A DNA stretch of 58,387 nt, taken from the NCBI RefSeq assembly GCF_015352985.1, contig NZ_JACYXF010000036.1, positions 1-58,387 of the forward strand, read 5' to 3'. Made by a program: the position numbers and the translations under genes. The DNA is from Noviherbaspirillum malthae (lineage in GTDB: Bacteria > Pseudomonadota > Gammaproteobacteria > Burkholderiales > Burkholderiaceae_D). The notes beneath the pieces were generated by a model. The model did no database searches, was not told the DNA's origin, and saw only the letters and a program-made list of their open reading frames with translations. Numbering within the stretch: position 1 is the stretch's first letter; each line of letters opens with the position of its first letter. Of this stretch, positions 16,975 to 25,239 are shown one piece after another.

Positions 16975-17637
16975 GTGACAGAAATACTTTTGATCCGCCA
17001 CGGGGAAACCGCGTGGAATGCCATCAGGCGCCTGCAGGGGCATCTCGACATTCCCCTGAACCCGGAAGGAGAAAGGCAGGCGGCGGCATTGGGCCGCAGC
17101 CTGGTGGGCACGAAGATCGATGCCGTCTTCTCCAGCGATCTGCAGCGCGCCCGCCAGACCGCGTCGGCCATCGCCGCCCATCACGGCTTGCCGGTGCAGA
17201 CCGATGCCGGCCTGCGCGAGCGCTGCTACGGTGCTTTCGAAGGCATGCTGTATGCGGAGATCAGCGAGCGCTACCCGCAGGATTTCGCCGCATGGAAGGC
17301 GCGCGATATCGATGCCCGCTTTCCGCCGGGCGTGCATGTGGCGGAAACCATGCGCGAATTCGCCACCCGCACCATCGATGCGATCAAGCGTATTGCAATC
17401 GAGGCAAGGAAAAACGATTGCCGGCGCATTGCCATGGTGGCGCACGGCGGCGTGCTGGAATGCGCGTACCGCGCCGCGCTGCAAATGGATTTTGCGCAGG
17501 AGCGCACCTTCGACATCTTCAACGCCAGCGTCAATCGCTTCGCATGGGACGGCGCAGCGTTGAAGCTTTTGCAATGGGGCGATGTTTCGCATCTTGCGAA
17601 ACTCGATGCCGACGCGCTCGACGAAGTCGCGCGCTGA
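16975..17637 (+). CDS. Histidine phosphatase family protein (phosphoglycerate-mutase-like)
   Basis: A 220-aa branch-1 histidine phosphatase. The phospho-acceptor His is H9 in LLIRHGETAWN. The second arginine is in SSDLQRARQTA, the Glu in LRERCYGAFEGM and the second His in AMVAHGGVLE. The length and the GAFEGM loop suggest a broad-specificity phosphatase like GpmB/PhoE rather than glycolytic mutase. It starts at GTG with GGAG 6 bp ahead. It ends the tyrS-dtd gene run. Its physiological substrate cannot be inferred from the context. Confidence 0.88.
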   Translation: MTEILLIRHGETAWNAIRRLQGHLDIPLNPEGERQAAALGRSLVGTKIDAVFSSDLQRARQTASAIAAHHGLPVQTDAGLRERCYGAFEGMLYAEISERYPQDFAAWKARDIDARFPPGVHVAETMREFATRTIDAIKRIAIEARKNDCRRIAMVAHGGVLECAYRAALQMDFAQERTFDIFNASVNRFAWDGAALKLLQWGDVSHLAKLDADALDEVAR

Positions 17638-17718
17638 CGCTGACATCAACGGCGACATCGCTTCTTCGCTGCGCTGCAGCGGCAAATTCCCGGATCTGCT
17701 TATTTGATGGGCAGGCCG

Positions 17719-17743
17719 AACCGGCTAAAATACCGGTTTGCCC
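17719..17743 (+). promoter_or_regulatory. dusB-fis promoter -10 box within an inverted repeat
   Basis: TAAAAT (17726-17731) is framed by AACCGG (17719-17724) and CCGGTT (17733-17738). An outer GGGCA (17709) / TGCCC (17739) pair extends the dyad. The layout suggests an operator across the -10 box, or a folded leader, before dusB. Confidence 0.4.
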
Positions 17744-17758
17744 GAAACCTGCCTCTCC

Positions 17759-18775
17759 GTGAATATCGGCCCTCATTTACTCCGCAACAACGTTTTTGTC
17801 GCTCCCATGGCCGGAGTGACGGACAGGCCTTTCCGCCAGCTCTGCAAGCAGCTCGGCGCCGGCTATGCGGTATCCGAAATGGCCGCTTCCGATCCGCGCC
17901 TGTGGGCGAGCGAAAAGACGTCCCGCCGCATCAACCACGAAGGCGAGATGGAGCCCAAGGCGGTGCAGATCGCGGGCGCCGACCCGGCGATGCTCGCCGC
18001 GAGCGCGAAGTTCAATGTCGAGCGCGGCGCGCAGATCATCGACATCAACATGGGCTGCCCGGTCAAGAAGGTGTGCAACAGCTGGTGCGGCTCGGCGCTG
18101 CTGCAGAACGAAAAGCTGGTGGGGCAGATCCTCGACGCCGTCGTCGGCGCGGTCGACGTGCCGGTGACGCTGAAGTTCCGCACCGGCTGGGACCGCCAGA
18201 ACAAGAATGCATTGACCATCGCCGCCATGGCCGAAGCGGCCGGCATCGCCATGCTGACCCTGCATGGACGCACCCGCGCCGACGGCTACAGCGGCGAAGC
18301 GGAATACGACACCATCGCCGCGGTCAAGGCTGCGGTATCGATTCCCGTGGTCGCCAACGGCGATATCACCTCGCCGGAAAAAGCCAGGCAGGTGCTGGCA
18401 TTCACCGGCGCCGATGCGGTCATGGTGGGCCGCGCCGCGCAGGGAAGGCCGTGGATCTTCCGCGAGATCGATCATTACCTGCGCACCGGCGAACATCTGC
18501 CGCCGCCGCTGGTGAGCGAGGTGCGCGCACTGATGCAGGAACATCTGCCTGCGCATTACGCGTTCTACGGCGACTTCATGGGTTTGCGCACCGCGCGCAA
18601 GCATATCGGCTGGTATGTGCGCGACCTGCCGGGAGGCGAAGAATTCCGGCAGCGCATGAACCGGCTGGAAAGCTGCGAAGAGCAGCTGGCGGCCGTCGAT
18701 GCGTTTTTCGAATCGCAGGCAGCCTGCGGCGAGCGGTTACAATACGGCCTCGCCGCGCAGAAGCTGGCAGCCTGA
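17759..18775 (+). CDS. dusB: tRNA-dihydrouridine synthase B
   Basis: A flavin enzyme that reduces specific uridines in the tRNA D-loop. The GTG start at 17759 gives 338 aa. APMAGVTDRPFRQL binds FMN, and the catalytic Cys is C100 in DINMGCPVKKV. Later come the FRTGWD, HGRTRADGYSG and ANGDITSPEKA flavin-phosphate loops. A TTG seven codons upstream is a weaker start. fis follows 26 bp downstream, and dusB-fis is a known conserved operon in gamma- and betaproteobacteria. Confidence 0.94.
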   Translation: MNIGPHLLRNNVFVAPMAGVTDRPFRQLCKQLGAGYAVSEMAASDPRLWASEKTSRRINHEGEMEPKAVQIAGADPAMLAASAKFNVERGAQIIDINMGCPVKKVCNSWCGSALLQNEKLVGQILDAVVGAVDVPVTLKFRTGWDRQNKNALTIAAMAEAAGIAMLTLHGRTRADGYSGEAEYDTIAAVKAAVSIPVVANGDITSPEKARQVLAFTGADAVMVGRAAQGRPWIFREIDHYLRTGEHLPPPLVSEVRALMQEHLPAHYAFYGDFMGLRTARKHIGWYVRDLPGGEEFRQRMNRLESCEEQLAAVDAFFESQAACGERLQYGLAAQKLAA

Positions 18776-18801
18776 CCCCAAAAAATACCAAACAGATTCT
18801 C

Positions 18802-19035
18802 ATGAGCAAAGACAATATCCAGGACGTCGTCAAGAAGAGCCTTGAAAAGTATTTCAAGGACCTCGGCGAGCAGCAGCCGTCGAACGTCTATGAAATGGTG
18901 GTCTTTACCGTGGAAAAACCGATACTTGAAGCGGTGATGGAGCGTGCGGACGGCAACCAGTCCTTGGCCGCCGAGATGCTTGGCATCAACCGCAATACCC
19001 TGCGCAAGAAGCTGCAGCAGCACGGCCTGCTGTAG
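18802..19035 (+). CDS. fis: DNA-binding protein Fis
   Basis: A nucleoid-associated homodimer that bends DNA and activates rRNA and other growth-phase promoters. The 77-aa protein, shorter than the enteric 98 aa, has the dimerisation helices (about residues 15-50). It ends in a C-terminal helix-turn-helix (52-77: NQSLAAEMLGINRNTLRKKL). It is cotranscribed with dusB. Betaproteobacterial Fis proteins are usually this short form lacking the N-terminal invertase-activating beta-hairpin arm; here about 20 residues are missing from that end. Confidence 0.94.
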   Translation: MSKDNIQDVVKKSLEKYFKDLGEQQPSNVYEMVVFTVEKPILEAVMERADGNQSLAAEMLGINRNTLRKKLQQHGLL

Positions 19036-19045
19036 CGCGGCGCTG

Positions 19046-19065
19046 CAGGCCGCACTTGCGGCCTG
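19046..19065 (+). terminator. Hairpin after fis
   Basis: CAGGCCGC / GCGGCCTG around ACTT, 10 bp past the fis stop. It has no T-tract, so termination is uncertain. Confidence 0.35.
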
Positions 19066-19181
19066 GCCGGTGCCTGCTTGCCCGTTCCATCCATTGATGC
19101 AGGGCCGGCATTGGCCATGCGACCACTGTTTTCCTGATTCATCTCCTTCCTATCTCCTTCACCTTCTACAGCCAGTCCATC

Positions 19182-20747
19182 ATGATCAAACAAGCCCTCA
19201 TTTCCGTGTCCGACAAGACCGGCGTGCTCGAGTTTGCCAAGGCGCTCGCCGCCCAAGGCGTCAACATCCTCTCCACCGGCGGCACGGCCAAGCTGCTCGC
19301 CGACAACGGCGTGAAGGTTACCGAAGTCGCCGATTACACCGGCTTCCCGGAAATGCTGGACGGCCGCGTGAAGACCCTGCATCCGAAAGTTCACGGCGGC
19401 ATCCTGGCCCGCCGCGATTTCCCCGAGCACGTAGCCGCGCTGGAAAAGCACGGCATCCCGACCATCGACATGGTGGTAGTCAATCTCTACCCCTTCCAGC
19501 AGACCGTGGCCAAGGACCAGTGCACGCTGGAAGACGCCATCGAGAACATCGACATCGGCGGCCCGACCATGCTGCGTTCCTCGGCGAAGAATCACAAGGA
19601 TGTGGTCGTGGTCTGCGATCCGGCCGACTATGGCCGCGTGCTCGACGAAATGAAGGCCAACAACGGCGAAGTCGGCTATGACACCAAATTTGCGCTCGCC
19701 AAGAAAGTGTTCGCGCATACCGCGCAGTACGATGGCGCCATCACCAACTACCTGACCGCGCTCGGCGAAGACAAGCAGCATGCAACGCGCAGCGCCTATC
19801 CGCAGACGCTGAACCTGCATTTCGAGAAAGTGCAGGAAATGCGCTACGGCGAAAACCCGCACCAGTCCGCCGCCTTCTACCGCGACCTCGCGCCGGTGGC
19901 CGGCTCGCTCGCCAACTACAAGCAATTGCAGGGCAAGGAACTCTCCTACAACAACATCGCCGATGCCGATGCAGCCTGGGAGTGCGTGAAGACCTTCGAG
20001 GAAACCGCCTGCGTGATCATCAAGCATGCGAATCCCTGCGGCGTAGCGGTCGGCGCATCGCCGCTGGAGGCCTACAGCAAGGCATTGCAGACCGATCCGA
20101 CCTCGGCCTTCGGCGGCATCATCGCCTTCAACCGCGAACTCGACGGCAAGGCGGCCGAAGCGGTCGCCAAGCAGTTCGTCGAAGTGCTGATCGCGCCGTC
20201 GTTCACCGCCGAAGCCAAACAGGTCTTCGCCGCCAAGCAGAACGTGCGCCTGCTGGAAATCCCGCTCGACAACGCGGTTAATGCCTACGACTTCAAGCGC
20301 GTCGGTGGCGGCCTGCTGCTGCAGTCGCCTGACGCAAAGAATGTCGCAGTTGCCGAACTCAAGGTCGTGACCAAGAAGCAGCCGACGCCGCAGCAGATGC
20401 AGGACCTGATGTTCGCATGGCGCGTGGCCAAGTTCGTGAAGTCGAATGCCATCGTGTTCTGCGCCAACGGCATGACCATGGGCGTGGGCGCCGGTCAGAT
20501 GAGCCGCATCGATTCCGCGCGCATCGCCTCCATCAAGGCGCAGAATGCCGGCCTGTCGCTCGCCAACACCGCAGTCGCCTCCGATGCATTCTTCCCGTTC
20601 CGCGACGGCCTCGATGTAGTCGTCGATGCCGGCGCCACCTGCGTGATCCATCCGGGCGGCTCGATGCGCGACCAGGAAGTCATCGATGCGGCCGACGAGC
20701 GCGGCGTTGTCATGCTGTTCACCGGCACGCGCCATTTCCGTCACTGA
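19182..20747 (+). CDS. purH: Bifunctional AICAR transformylase / IMP cyclohydrolase
   Basis: Carries out the last two steps of IMP synthesis. The 521-aa protein has the N-terminal cyclohydrolase domain (ALISVSDKTGVLEFAKAL, STGGTAKLL and VKTLHPKVHGGIL). The C-terminal transformylase domain (from about residue 200) has MRYGENPHQSAAFY, the catalytic KHANPCG and TGTRHFRH at the end. It stands alone, 146 bp after fis, with its own translation start. A large hairpin separates it from ruvC. Confidence 0.97.
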   Translation: MIKQALISVSDKTGVLEFAKALAAQGVNILSTGGTAKLLADNGVKVTEVADYTGFPEMLDGRVKTLHPKVHGGILARRDFPEHVAALEKHGIPTIDMVVVNLYPFQQTVAKDQCTLEDAIENIDIGGPTMLRSSAKNHKDVVVVCDPADYGRVLDEMKANNGEVGYDTKFALAKKVFAHTAQYDGAITNYLTALGEDKQHATRSAYPQTLNLHFEKVQEMRYGENPHQSAAFYRDLAPVAGSLANYKQLQGKELSYNNIADADAAWECVKTFEETACVIIKHANPCGVAVGASPLEAYSKALQTDPTSAFGGIIAFNRELDGKAAEAVAKQFVEVLIAPSFTAEAKQVFAAKQNVRLLEIPLDNAVNAYDFKRVGGGLLLQSPDAKNVAVAELKVVTKKQPTPQQMQDLMFAWRVAKFVKSNAIVFCANGMTMGVGAGQMSRIDSARIASIKAQNAGLSLANTAVASDAFFPFRDGLDVVVDAGATCVIHPGGSMRDQEVIDAADERGVVMLFTGTRHFRH

Positions 20748-20778
20748 TCCGTTTGCAATCGGGATCGCTGCTGTGACT

Positions 20779-20837
20779 GCTGCTGCCGATGCGATGACAA
20801 AGCATTAACTTTGTCAGCGTATCGCAGCGGCGGCAGC
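20779..20837. repeat. Long imperfect hairpin between purH and ruvC
   Basis: Arms 20779-20802 and 20809-20834 pair over about 22 positions around a 6-nt loop (CATTAA), with one mismatch and one small bulge; the loop-side 8 bp (TGACAAAG/CTTTGTCA) are perfect. No T-run follows. It starts 31 bp after purH and is probably a 3'-end stabiliser or weak terminator. Confidence 0.6.
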
Positions 20838-20988
20838 AAATAAGTTTGGTGCAGGCAAGCCGATTCGATAGAATCGGCACACAAGCGTGCAGGTCGTCAG
20901 TCTGGAGAGGCAGCATCTTTCCGGTGGTGACGGCACTTTGCTCATATTGCCTAACCCCATCGCGCCGACTTCGCCGGCGCGTCAATCA

Positions 20989-21531
20989 ATGAAGATCCTC
21001 GGTATCGACCCGGGCCTGCGCACCACCGGCTTCGGCGTCATTCACAAACAGGGCCACAAGCTCAGCTATATCGCATCCGGCACCATCAAGACGCCCGATG
21101 CGGATCTGCCGCAGCGCCTCAAGGTCATCCTTGCGGGCGTCTCGGAAATCGTCGCTACCTATCGCCCCGACTGCGCTGCCATCGAGAAGGTGTTCGTCAA
21201 CGTCAATCCGCAATCGACGCTGCTGCTTGGGCAGGCCCGCGGCGCGGCGATCTGCGCGCTGGTCCATGCCGATCTTGCGGTCGCGGAATACACTGCATTG
21301 CAGATCAAGCAAGCCGTCGTCGGACACGGCAGGGCGCAGAAGCACCAGATGCAGGACATGGTGCAAAGGCTGCTGCTGCTTTCAGGCATGCCCGGCACCG
21401 ATGCCGCCGATGCGCTGGGCGTGGCGATCTGCCATGCCCACAGCGGCGATACGCTGTCCACTCTCGGGGAAATCGCTCCCGCGCTGGCAAAGAAGGGATT
21501 GCGCGTGCGACGGGGCAGGCTGGTCGGCTGA
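20989..21531 (+). CDS. ruvC: Holliday junction resolvase RuvC
   Basis: A homodimeric nuclease that cuts Holliday junctions after RuvAB branch migration. The protein is 180 aa. Catalytic acids are D7 (LGIDPGLRTTG), the Glu of AIEKVFVN and the DAAD pair in GTDAADALGVAICHAH. The ATG at 20989 begins the conserved beta strand. The open frame extends 34 codons further upstream but has no family resemblance there. ruvAB lie 730 bp downstream, separated by an inverted gene of unknown function, an unusual break in the ruvCAB cluster. Confidence 0.96.
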   Translation: MKILGIDPGLRTTGFGVIHKQGHKLSYIASGTIKTPDADLPQRLKVILAGVSEIVATYRPDCAAIEKVFVNVNPQSTLLLGQARGAAICALVHADLAVAEYTALQIKQAVVGHGRAQKHQMQDMVQRLLLLSGMPGTDAADALGVAICHAHSGDTLSTLGEIAPALAKKGLRVRRGRLVG

Positions 21532-21549
21532 CCCGGCCTACCGCTCTGT

Positions 21550-22119
21550 CTAGAAATGCTTTTCCGCCTTGCGGGCGGCCACCTCGAAGCGGTTGTGCCA
21601 GTAGGCATTCTTTCCGCGCAGCGCCGCCCACGCGCTCGAGGCCAGATAGGCGAAGGGAAAGAAGGGTCCCCAGCACGCTGCCTGGCGCACATGCGCCAGC
21701 TCATGGATCAGCACCCGCGACGACAGCCCCGATTTTTCCGCAATCACCACGTGGCCGATGGCCATGGCATTCATCGCGCCGAAGGGATGGCGCTGCAGCA
21801 TGAAGTCCGCCACCTTGCCGCGCACCAGCAGCGCGAGCGTGTGTCCGCGTATCAATTGGGCATGGCCGCTGAAGACGACGATCGGTAGCGCCAGCGCAAG
21901 GCCGACCGCCGTCAGCGGCGAGGCCCAGACGATGCCGAACAGGGTGCCTGTCCAGGAGACCGGGAGACGGATCAGGGGGCTTTGAAACAGCCTTTGCAAG
22001 GTTTGCAGCATGCGGTGCTTGATCAGATGCCGAAGGCTGACCTGTGCGGCAGCGCGTCTCGGCGTGAACTTGAACGTGTCCAGGTCGGAATCCAGATCTT
22101 GTATTGGAGCTTCATGCAT
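21550..22119 (-). CDS. Unknown membrane protein with HELAH metallopeptidase-like motif
   Basis: I do not recognise a named family. The 189-aa protein starts at ATG 22119, with AAGGA about 9 nt ahead. A basic region (20-55) is followed by one or two hydrophobic segments (about 58-83, GTLFGIVWASPLTAVGLALALP). HELAHVRQ lies at 139-146 (zinc-type HExxH), and another hydrophobic patch at 150-163 (WGPFFPFAYLASS). The end NRFEVAARKAE places a Glu at 179, spaced like the third ligand of gluzincin/DUF4157-type proteins. It lies inverted between ruvC and ruvA, 138 bp from ruvA. A small membrane-bound protease is possible, but activity is unproven. Confidence 0.6.
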   Translation of the reverse strand: MHEAPIQDLDSDLDTFKFTPRRAAAQVSLRHLIKHRMLQTLQRLFQSPLIRLPVSWTGTLFGIVWASPLTAVGLALALPIVVFSGHAQLIRGHTLALLVRGKVADFMLQRHPFGAMNAMAIGHVVIAEKSGLSSRVLIHELAHVRQAACWGPFFPFAYLASSAWAALRGKNAYWHNRFEVAARKAEKHF

Positions 22120-22219
22120 AGGAAAAAATCCTTGACCGGAAAGCATCGAAAAGGCTGCAGCGGCCAAGCTTTGCATGCCGCTTTATATACCGTTTTTGCC
22201 GGGCGGAGCGGTAAAACTA

Positions 22220-22235
22220 CTGTATGATTAAACAG
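22220..22235 (+). promoter_or_regulatory. Putative LexA (SOS) box before ruvAB
   Basis: CTGTATGATTAAACAG fits the LexA pattern CTGT-N8-ACAG and lies 22 bp before the ruvA start. ruvAB is an SOS operon in many proteobacteria. A TATGAT inside the box could be the -10 element. Confidence 0.7.
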
Positions 22236-22257
22236 TTTTTATCCCCATATACAGACC

Positions 22258-22836
22258 ATGATAGGACGCCTTTCCGGTACGCTGCTTGAGAAAAATCCGC
22301 CCCAGTTGCTGATCGATTGCAATGGTGTCGGCTATGAGGTGGATGTGCCCATGAGCACCTTCTACAACCTGCCGGCCATGGGCGAAAAGGTGGTCCTTCT
22401 GACTCACATGGCAGTGCGTGAGGATGCGCACCTGCTGTACGGATTCGGCACGGTCGAAGAGCGCAATGTGTTCAAGCAGCTGATCCGGATCTCGGGCGTC
22501 GGCGCCCGCACGGCACTGTCCATCCTGTCGGGCATGTCGGTCGCCGACCTGTCGCAGGCGATCACGCTGCAGGAAGCCGGGCGGCTGACGCGCGTTCCCG
22601 GCATCGGCAAGAAAACCGCAGAGCGCCTGCTGCTGGAATTGAAGGGCAAGCTTGGCGCCGATCTTGGATCCGTCGGCGGCATCGTGCACAGCGATGCGAC
22701 TTCCGACATTTCCAATGCGCTGCTGGCGCTGGGCTATTCCGAGAAGGAAGCGGCGCTTGCCCTGAAGCAGGTACCGGCCGGCACCGGCGTCTCCGAGGGC
22801 ATCAAGCTGGCCCTCAAGGCGCTCTCGAAAGCATAG
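22258..22836 (+). CDS. ruvA: Holliday junction branch migration protein RuvA
   Basis: A tetrameric junction-binding subunit that loads RuvB. The 192-aa protein has the N-terminal OB fold (MIGRLSGTLLEKNPPQLLIDCNGVGYEV-type strands, residues 1-63). Tandem helix-hairpin-helix motifs follow (LIRISGVGARTALSILS and LTRVPGIGKKTAERLLLEL), and a C-terminal RuvB-contact domain (about 145-192) completes it. The LexA-type box sits just upstream. ruvB follows 39 bp downstream. Confidence 0.96.
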   Translation: MIGRLSGTLLEKNPPQLLIDCNGVGYEVDVPMSTFYNLPAMGEKVVLLTHMAVREDAHLLYGFGTVEERNVFKQLIRISGVGARTALSILSGMSVADLSQAITLQEAGRLTRVPGIGKKTAERLLLELKGKLGADLGSVGGIVHSDATSDISNALLALGYSEKEAALALKQVPAGTGVSEGIKLALKALSKA

Positions 22837-22875
22837 TGGCAGTAACGCGGTAACAAGCAGGAAGGCAGTGACACC

Positions 22876-23937
22876 ATGAGCATACAAACCGACGACTTCA
22901 GCGAGCAGAGAATCATTGCGGCGACGCCGGCTTCCCCCAACGAGGAAGCCATCGAGCGCGCCCTCCGCCCCAAGCAGCTCGACGAATATGTCGGGCAGGA
23001 AAAGATCCACAGCCAGCTGGAAATCTTCATCACCGCCGCCCGGCAGCGCCGCGAGGCACTGGACCATACGCTGCTGTTCGGGCCGCCGGGCTTGGGCAAG
23101 ACCACGCTGGCGCATATCATCGCGCGCGAAATGGGCGTCAATCTGAGGCAGACTTCCGGGCCGGTGCTGGAGCGGGCCGGTGACCTGGCTGCACTGCTGA
23201 CCAATCTCGAACCGAACGACGTGCTGTTCATCGACGAGATCCACCGCCTGTCGCCGGTGGTCGAGGAGATCCTGTATCCGGCGCTGGAAGATTACCAGAT
23301 CGACATCATGATCGGCGAAGGCCCGGCCGCCCGCTCGGTGCGCCTTGACCTGCAGCCTTTCACCTTGGTCGGCGCCACCACCCGCGCCGGCATGCTGACC
23401 AATCCGCTACGCGACCGCTTCGGCATCGTCGCTCGCCTGGAGTTCTACACGCCGCAGGAACTGGCGCGCATCGTCACCCGCAGCGCCTCGCTGCTCAATG
23501 CGGCCATCGTGCCGGACGGCGCGCTCGAAATCGCCAAGCGCAGCCGCGGCACGCCGCGTATCGCCAACCGCCTGCTGCGGCGGGTGCGCGACTATGCGGA
23601 AGTCAAGGGCAACGGCGAAATCACCAAGGCCATGGCCGATGCGGCGCTGAAGATGCTCGACGTCGATCCGGTCGGTTTCGACTTGATGGACCGCAAGCTG
23701 CTGGAAGCCGTGCTGTTCAAGTTCAACGGCGGCCCGGTCGGCCTGGACAACCTTGCCGCCGCCATCGGCGAGGAGCGCGACACCATCGAAGACGTGCTGG
23801 AACCCTACCTGATCCAGCAGGGCTACCTGCAGCGCACGCCCCGCGGGCGCATCGCCACCCCTACCGCCTATACGCATTTTGGCATCGCCGCGCCGAGGGG
23901 ACCAAGCGGCGACCTCTGGGATCAGCCTCCCGCCTGA
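22876..23937 (+). CDS. ruvB: Holliday junction branch migration ATPase RuvB
   Basis: A hexameric AAA+ motor that drives branch migration. The 353-aa protein has Walker A GPPGLGKT at 69-76, Walker B with DEIH at 120-123, sensor 1 in GATTRAGML and the arginine finger region in PLRDRFGI. The C-terminal winged helix ends with YLQRTPRGR. It overlaps no neighbour, and the operon ends here. A 371-bp gene-free region follows. Confidence 0.97.
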   Translation: MSIQTDDFSEQRIIAATPASPNEEAIERALRPKQLDEYVGQEKIHSQLEIFITAARQRREALDHTLLFGPPGLGKTTLAHIIAREMGVNLRQTSGPVLERAGDLAALLTNLEPNDVLFIDEIHRLSPVVEEILYPALEDYQIDIMIGEGPAARSVRLDLQPFTLVGATTRAGMLTNPLRDRFGIVARLEFYTPQELARIVTRSASLLNAAIVPDGALEIAKRSRGTPRIANRLLRRVRDYAEVKGNGEITKAMADAALKMLDVDPVGFDLMDRKLLEAVLFKFNGGPVGLDNLAAAIGEERDTIEDVLEPYLIQQGYLQRTPRGRIATPTAYTHFGIAAPRGPSGDLWDQPPA

Positions 23938-24308
23938 ATCTTGCATCGGGGAAAGCCGGCTGTGCATGCGCCGGCGTCCGCTGCCGGCAAGGCGGGCATC
24001 GCACGGTGGTGCGCCGCCCGGCCTGCAACCTTCCAGCCACTGGATAGTCAGATCAAATCGTTCGATCGTGCGCCCGCGGCAATGCCGCGGAATTGATCTT
24101 TTGTCATGCGTAGAACTACGATGCCTGCTGCGGCAATTGTTAACTATGCTAACAATCGGACCAAGACAATTTATAATTGGCAGCTAAAGCACGATCGCAC
24201 TTTTTTATTTGAGAAAGCGCAAGCCTGCAAGCCTTACGGACGGTAGAGTTCAGGGTTTGTTCAGGTTGCGGTGTTCAACCCGTTCCCAGCTCCCGATCGA
24301 GTTCCACC
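23938..24308 (+). promoter_or_regulatory. Regulatory gap between ruvB and the hydratase gene
   Basis: 371 bp without a gene. The left part is GC-rich with small hairpins (for example CCGCGG repeats near 24080). The right part is AT-rich: a 7-bp dyad ATTGTTA (24136-24142) / TAACAAT (24150-24156) overlaps a possible -35 CTAACA (24149-24154), 17 nt before a perfect TATAAT (24172-24177). This predicts a repressible or activator-controlled promoter with a leader of about 125 nt. Confidence 0.55.
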
Positions 24309-25139
24309 ATGCTCATGTCCACGCAAGCCAACCGTTATGCGTATCAATTGCTTGATGCGCGAGCGCAGGCGCAATTGATGCCCCCTCTGTCCGCCCAGTC
24401 TCCGCTTTCCATTGCCGACAGCTACGACATCATCCGCTGCATCATGGATGTGCGCATCGCCCAGGGCGAGACGCTGACCGGCCGGAAGATCGGTTTTACC
24501 AACCGCAAGATCTGGTCGAAGTACGGGCACCAGGAACCGATCAGCATGCCGATCTGGACGCCCGTCTTCAACGAAACGGTACGCTTCGCCGAAGACAACC
24601 GCGGCATCCAGAGCCTCTCGGGCGCGCAGCAGCCGCGCATCGGGCCGGAACTGGTATTCAAGCTGGGATCAACGCCGGCGCCGGATGCCACGATGGAAGA
24701 ACTGGCCCAGTGCATCGAATGGATGGCGCATGCGTTCGAAATCGTCACCTGTCCCTTCCCGGACTGGAAGTTCGAGATGGCCGATTCGATCGCCGCTTTC
24801 GGCCTGCATGGCGCCCTGATCGTCGGCGAACCGAAGATGCTGTCCGAGGCAAGCCGGCGCAGCCTAGGCGAGGTGCTGGCCAATGCCAGCCTGTCGCTGT
24901 CCTGCGGCGATGAACTGCGTTCGGCCGGCTTCGGCAGCGACGTGCTGGGCAGCCCGCTGCACGCCATGTGGCATTTGCATCAATTGCTGAACCAGCAGCC
25001 GCAGTTTGCCGGGCTGGCGGCCGGCGAGATCATCACCACCGGCACCTGGACCGATGTCTGCCCGATCGCGCCGGGAGAAACCTGGACGTCGGCGTTTTCC
25101 GGCTTGAGCCTGCCGGGGCTGACGATTTCTTTCGTGTAG
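24309..25139 (+). CDS. 2-keto-4-pentenoate hydratase family protein
   Basis: A member of the fumarylacetoacetase-fold hydratases and decarboxylases that act on dienoates in meta-cleavage of aromatics. The 276-aa length fits. Signatures include LTGRKIGFTNRKIWSKYG, the acidic metal-site region RIGPELVFKL, and AFEIVTCPFPDWKFEMADSIAAFGLHGALIVG. The C-terminal AGEIITTGTWTDVCPIAPGETWTSAFSGL is also typical. It is isolated, with no other catabolic gene near. It has its own promoter and terminator, so its true substrate is open. Confidence 0.85.
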   Translation: MLMSTQANRYAYQLLDARAQAQLMPPLSAQSPLSIADSYDIIRCIMDVRIAQGETLTGRKIGFTNRKIWSKYGHQEPISMPIWTPVFNETVRFAEDNRGIQSLSGAQQPRIGPELVFKLGSTPAPDATMEELAQCIEWMAHAFEIVTCPFPDWKFEMADSIAAFGLHGALIVGEPKMLSEASRRSLGEVLANASLSLSCGDELRSAGFGSDVLGSPLHAMWHLHQLLNQQPQFAGLAAGEIITTGTWTDVCPIAPGETWTSAFSGLSLPGLTISFV

Positions 25140-25178
25140 TGCCGGCCAGGCTGACTTTCCCGCTGATCCAAACAGGAA

Positions 25179-25204
25179 GGGCGCCGTTCGGCGCCCTTTT
25201 TTCT
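25179..25204 (+). terminator. Intrinsic terminator after the hydratase gene
   Basis: GGGCGCC, loop GTTC, GGCGCCC, then TTTTTT, 40 bp past the stop codon and next to the end of the convergent DUF2147 gene. Confidence 0.9.
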
Positions 25205-25239
25205 TATTGGCAATCAACCAGCTTGGCTGGCCTGCAGCG

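Noticed and set aside
18888..20744. 618-codon frame antisense to purH
   Set aside because: Same reason: overlapped by a conserved gene, low-complexity composition.
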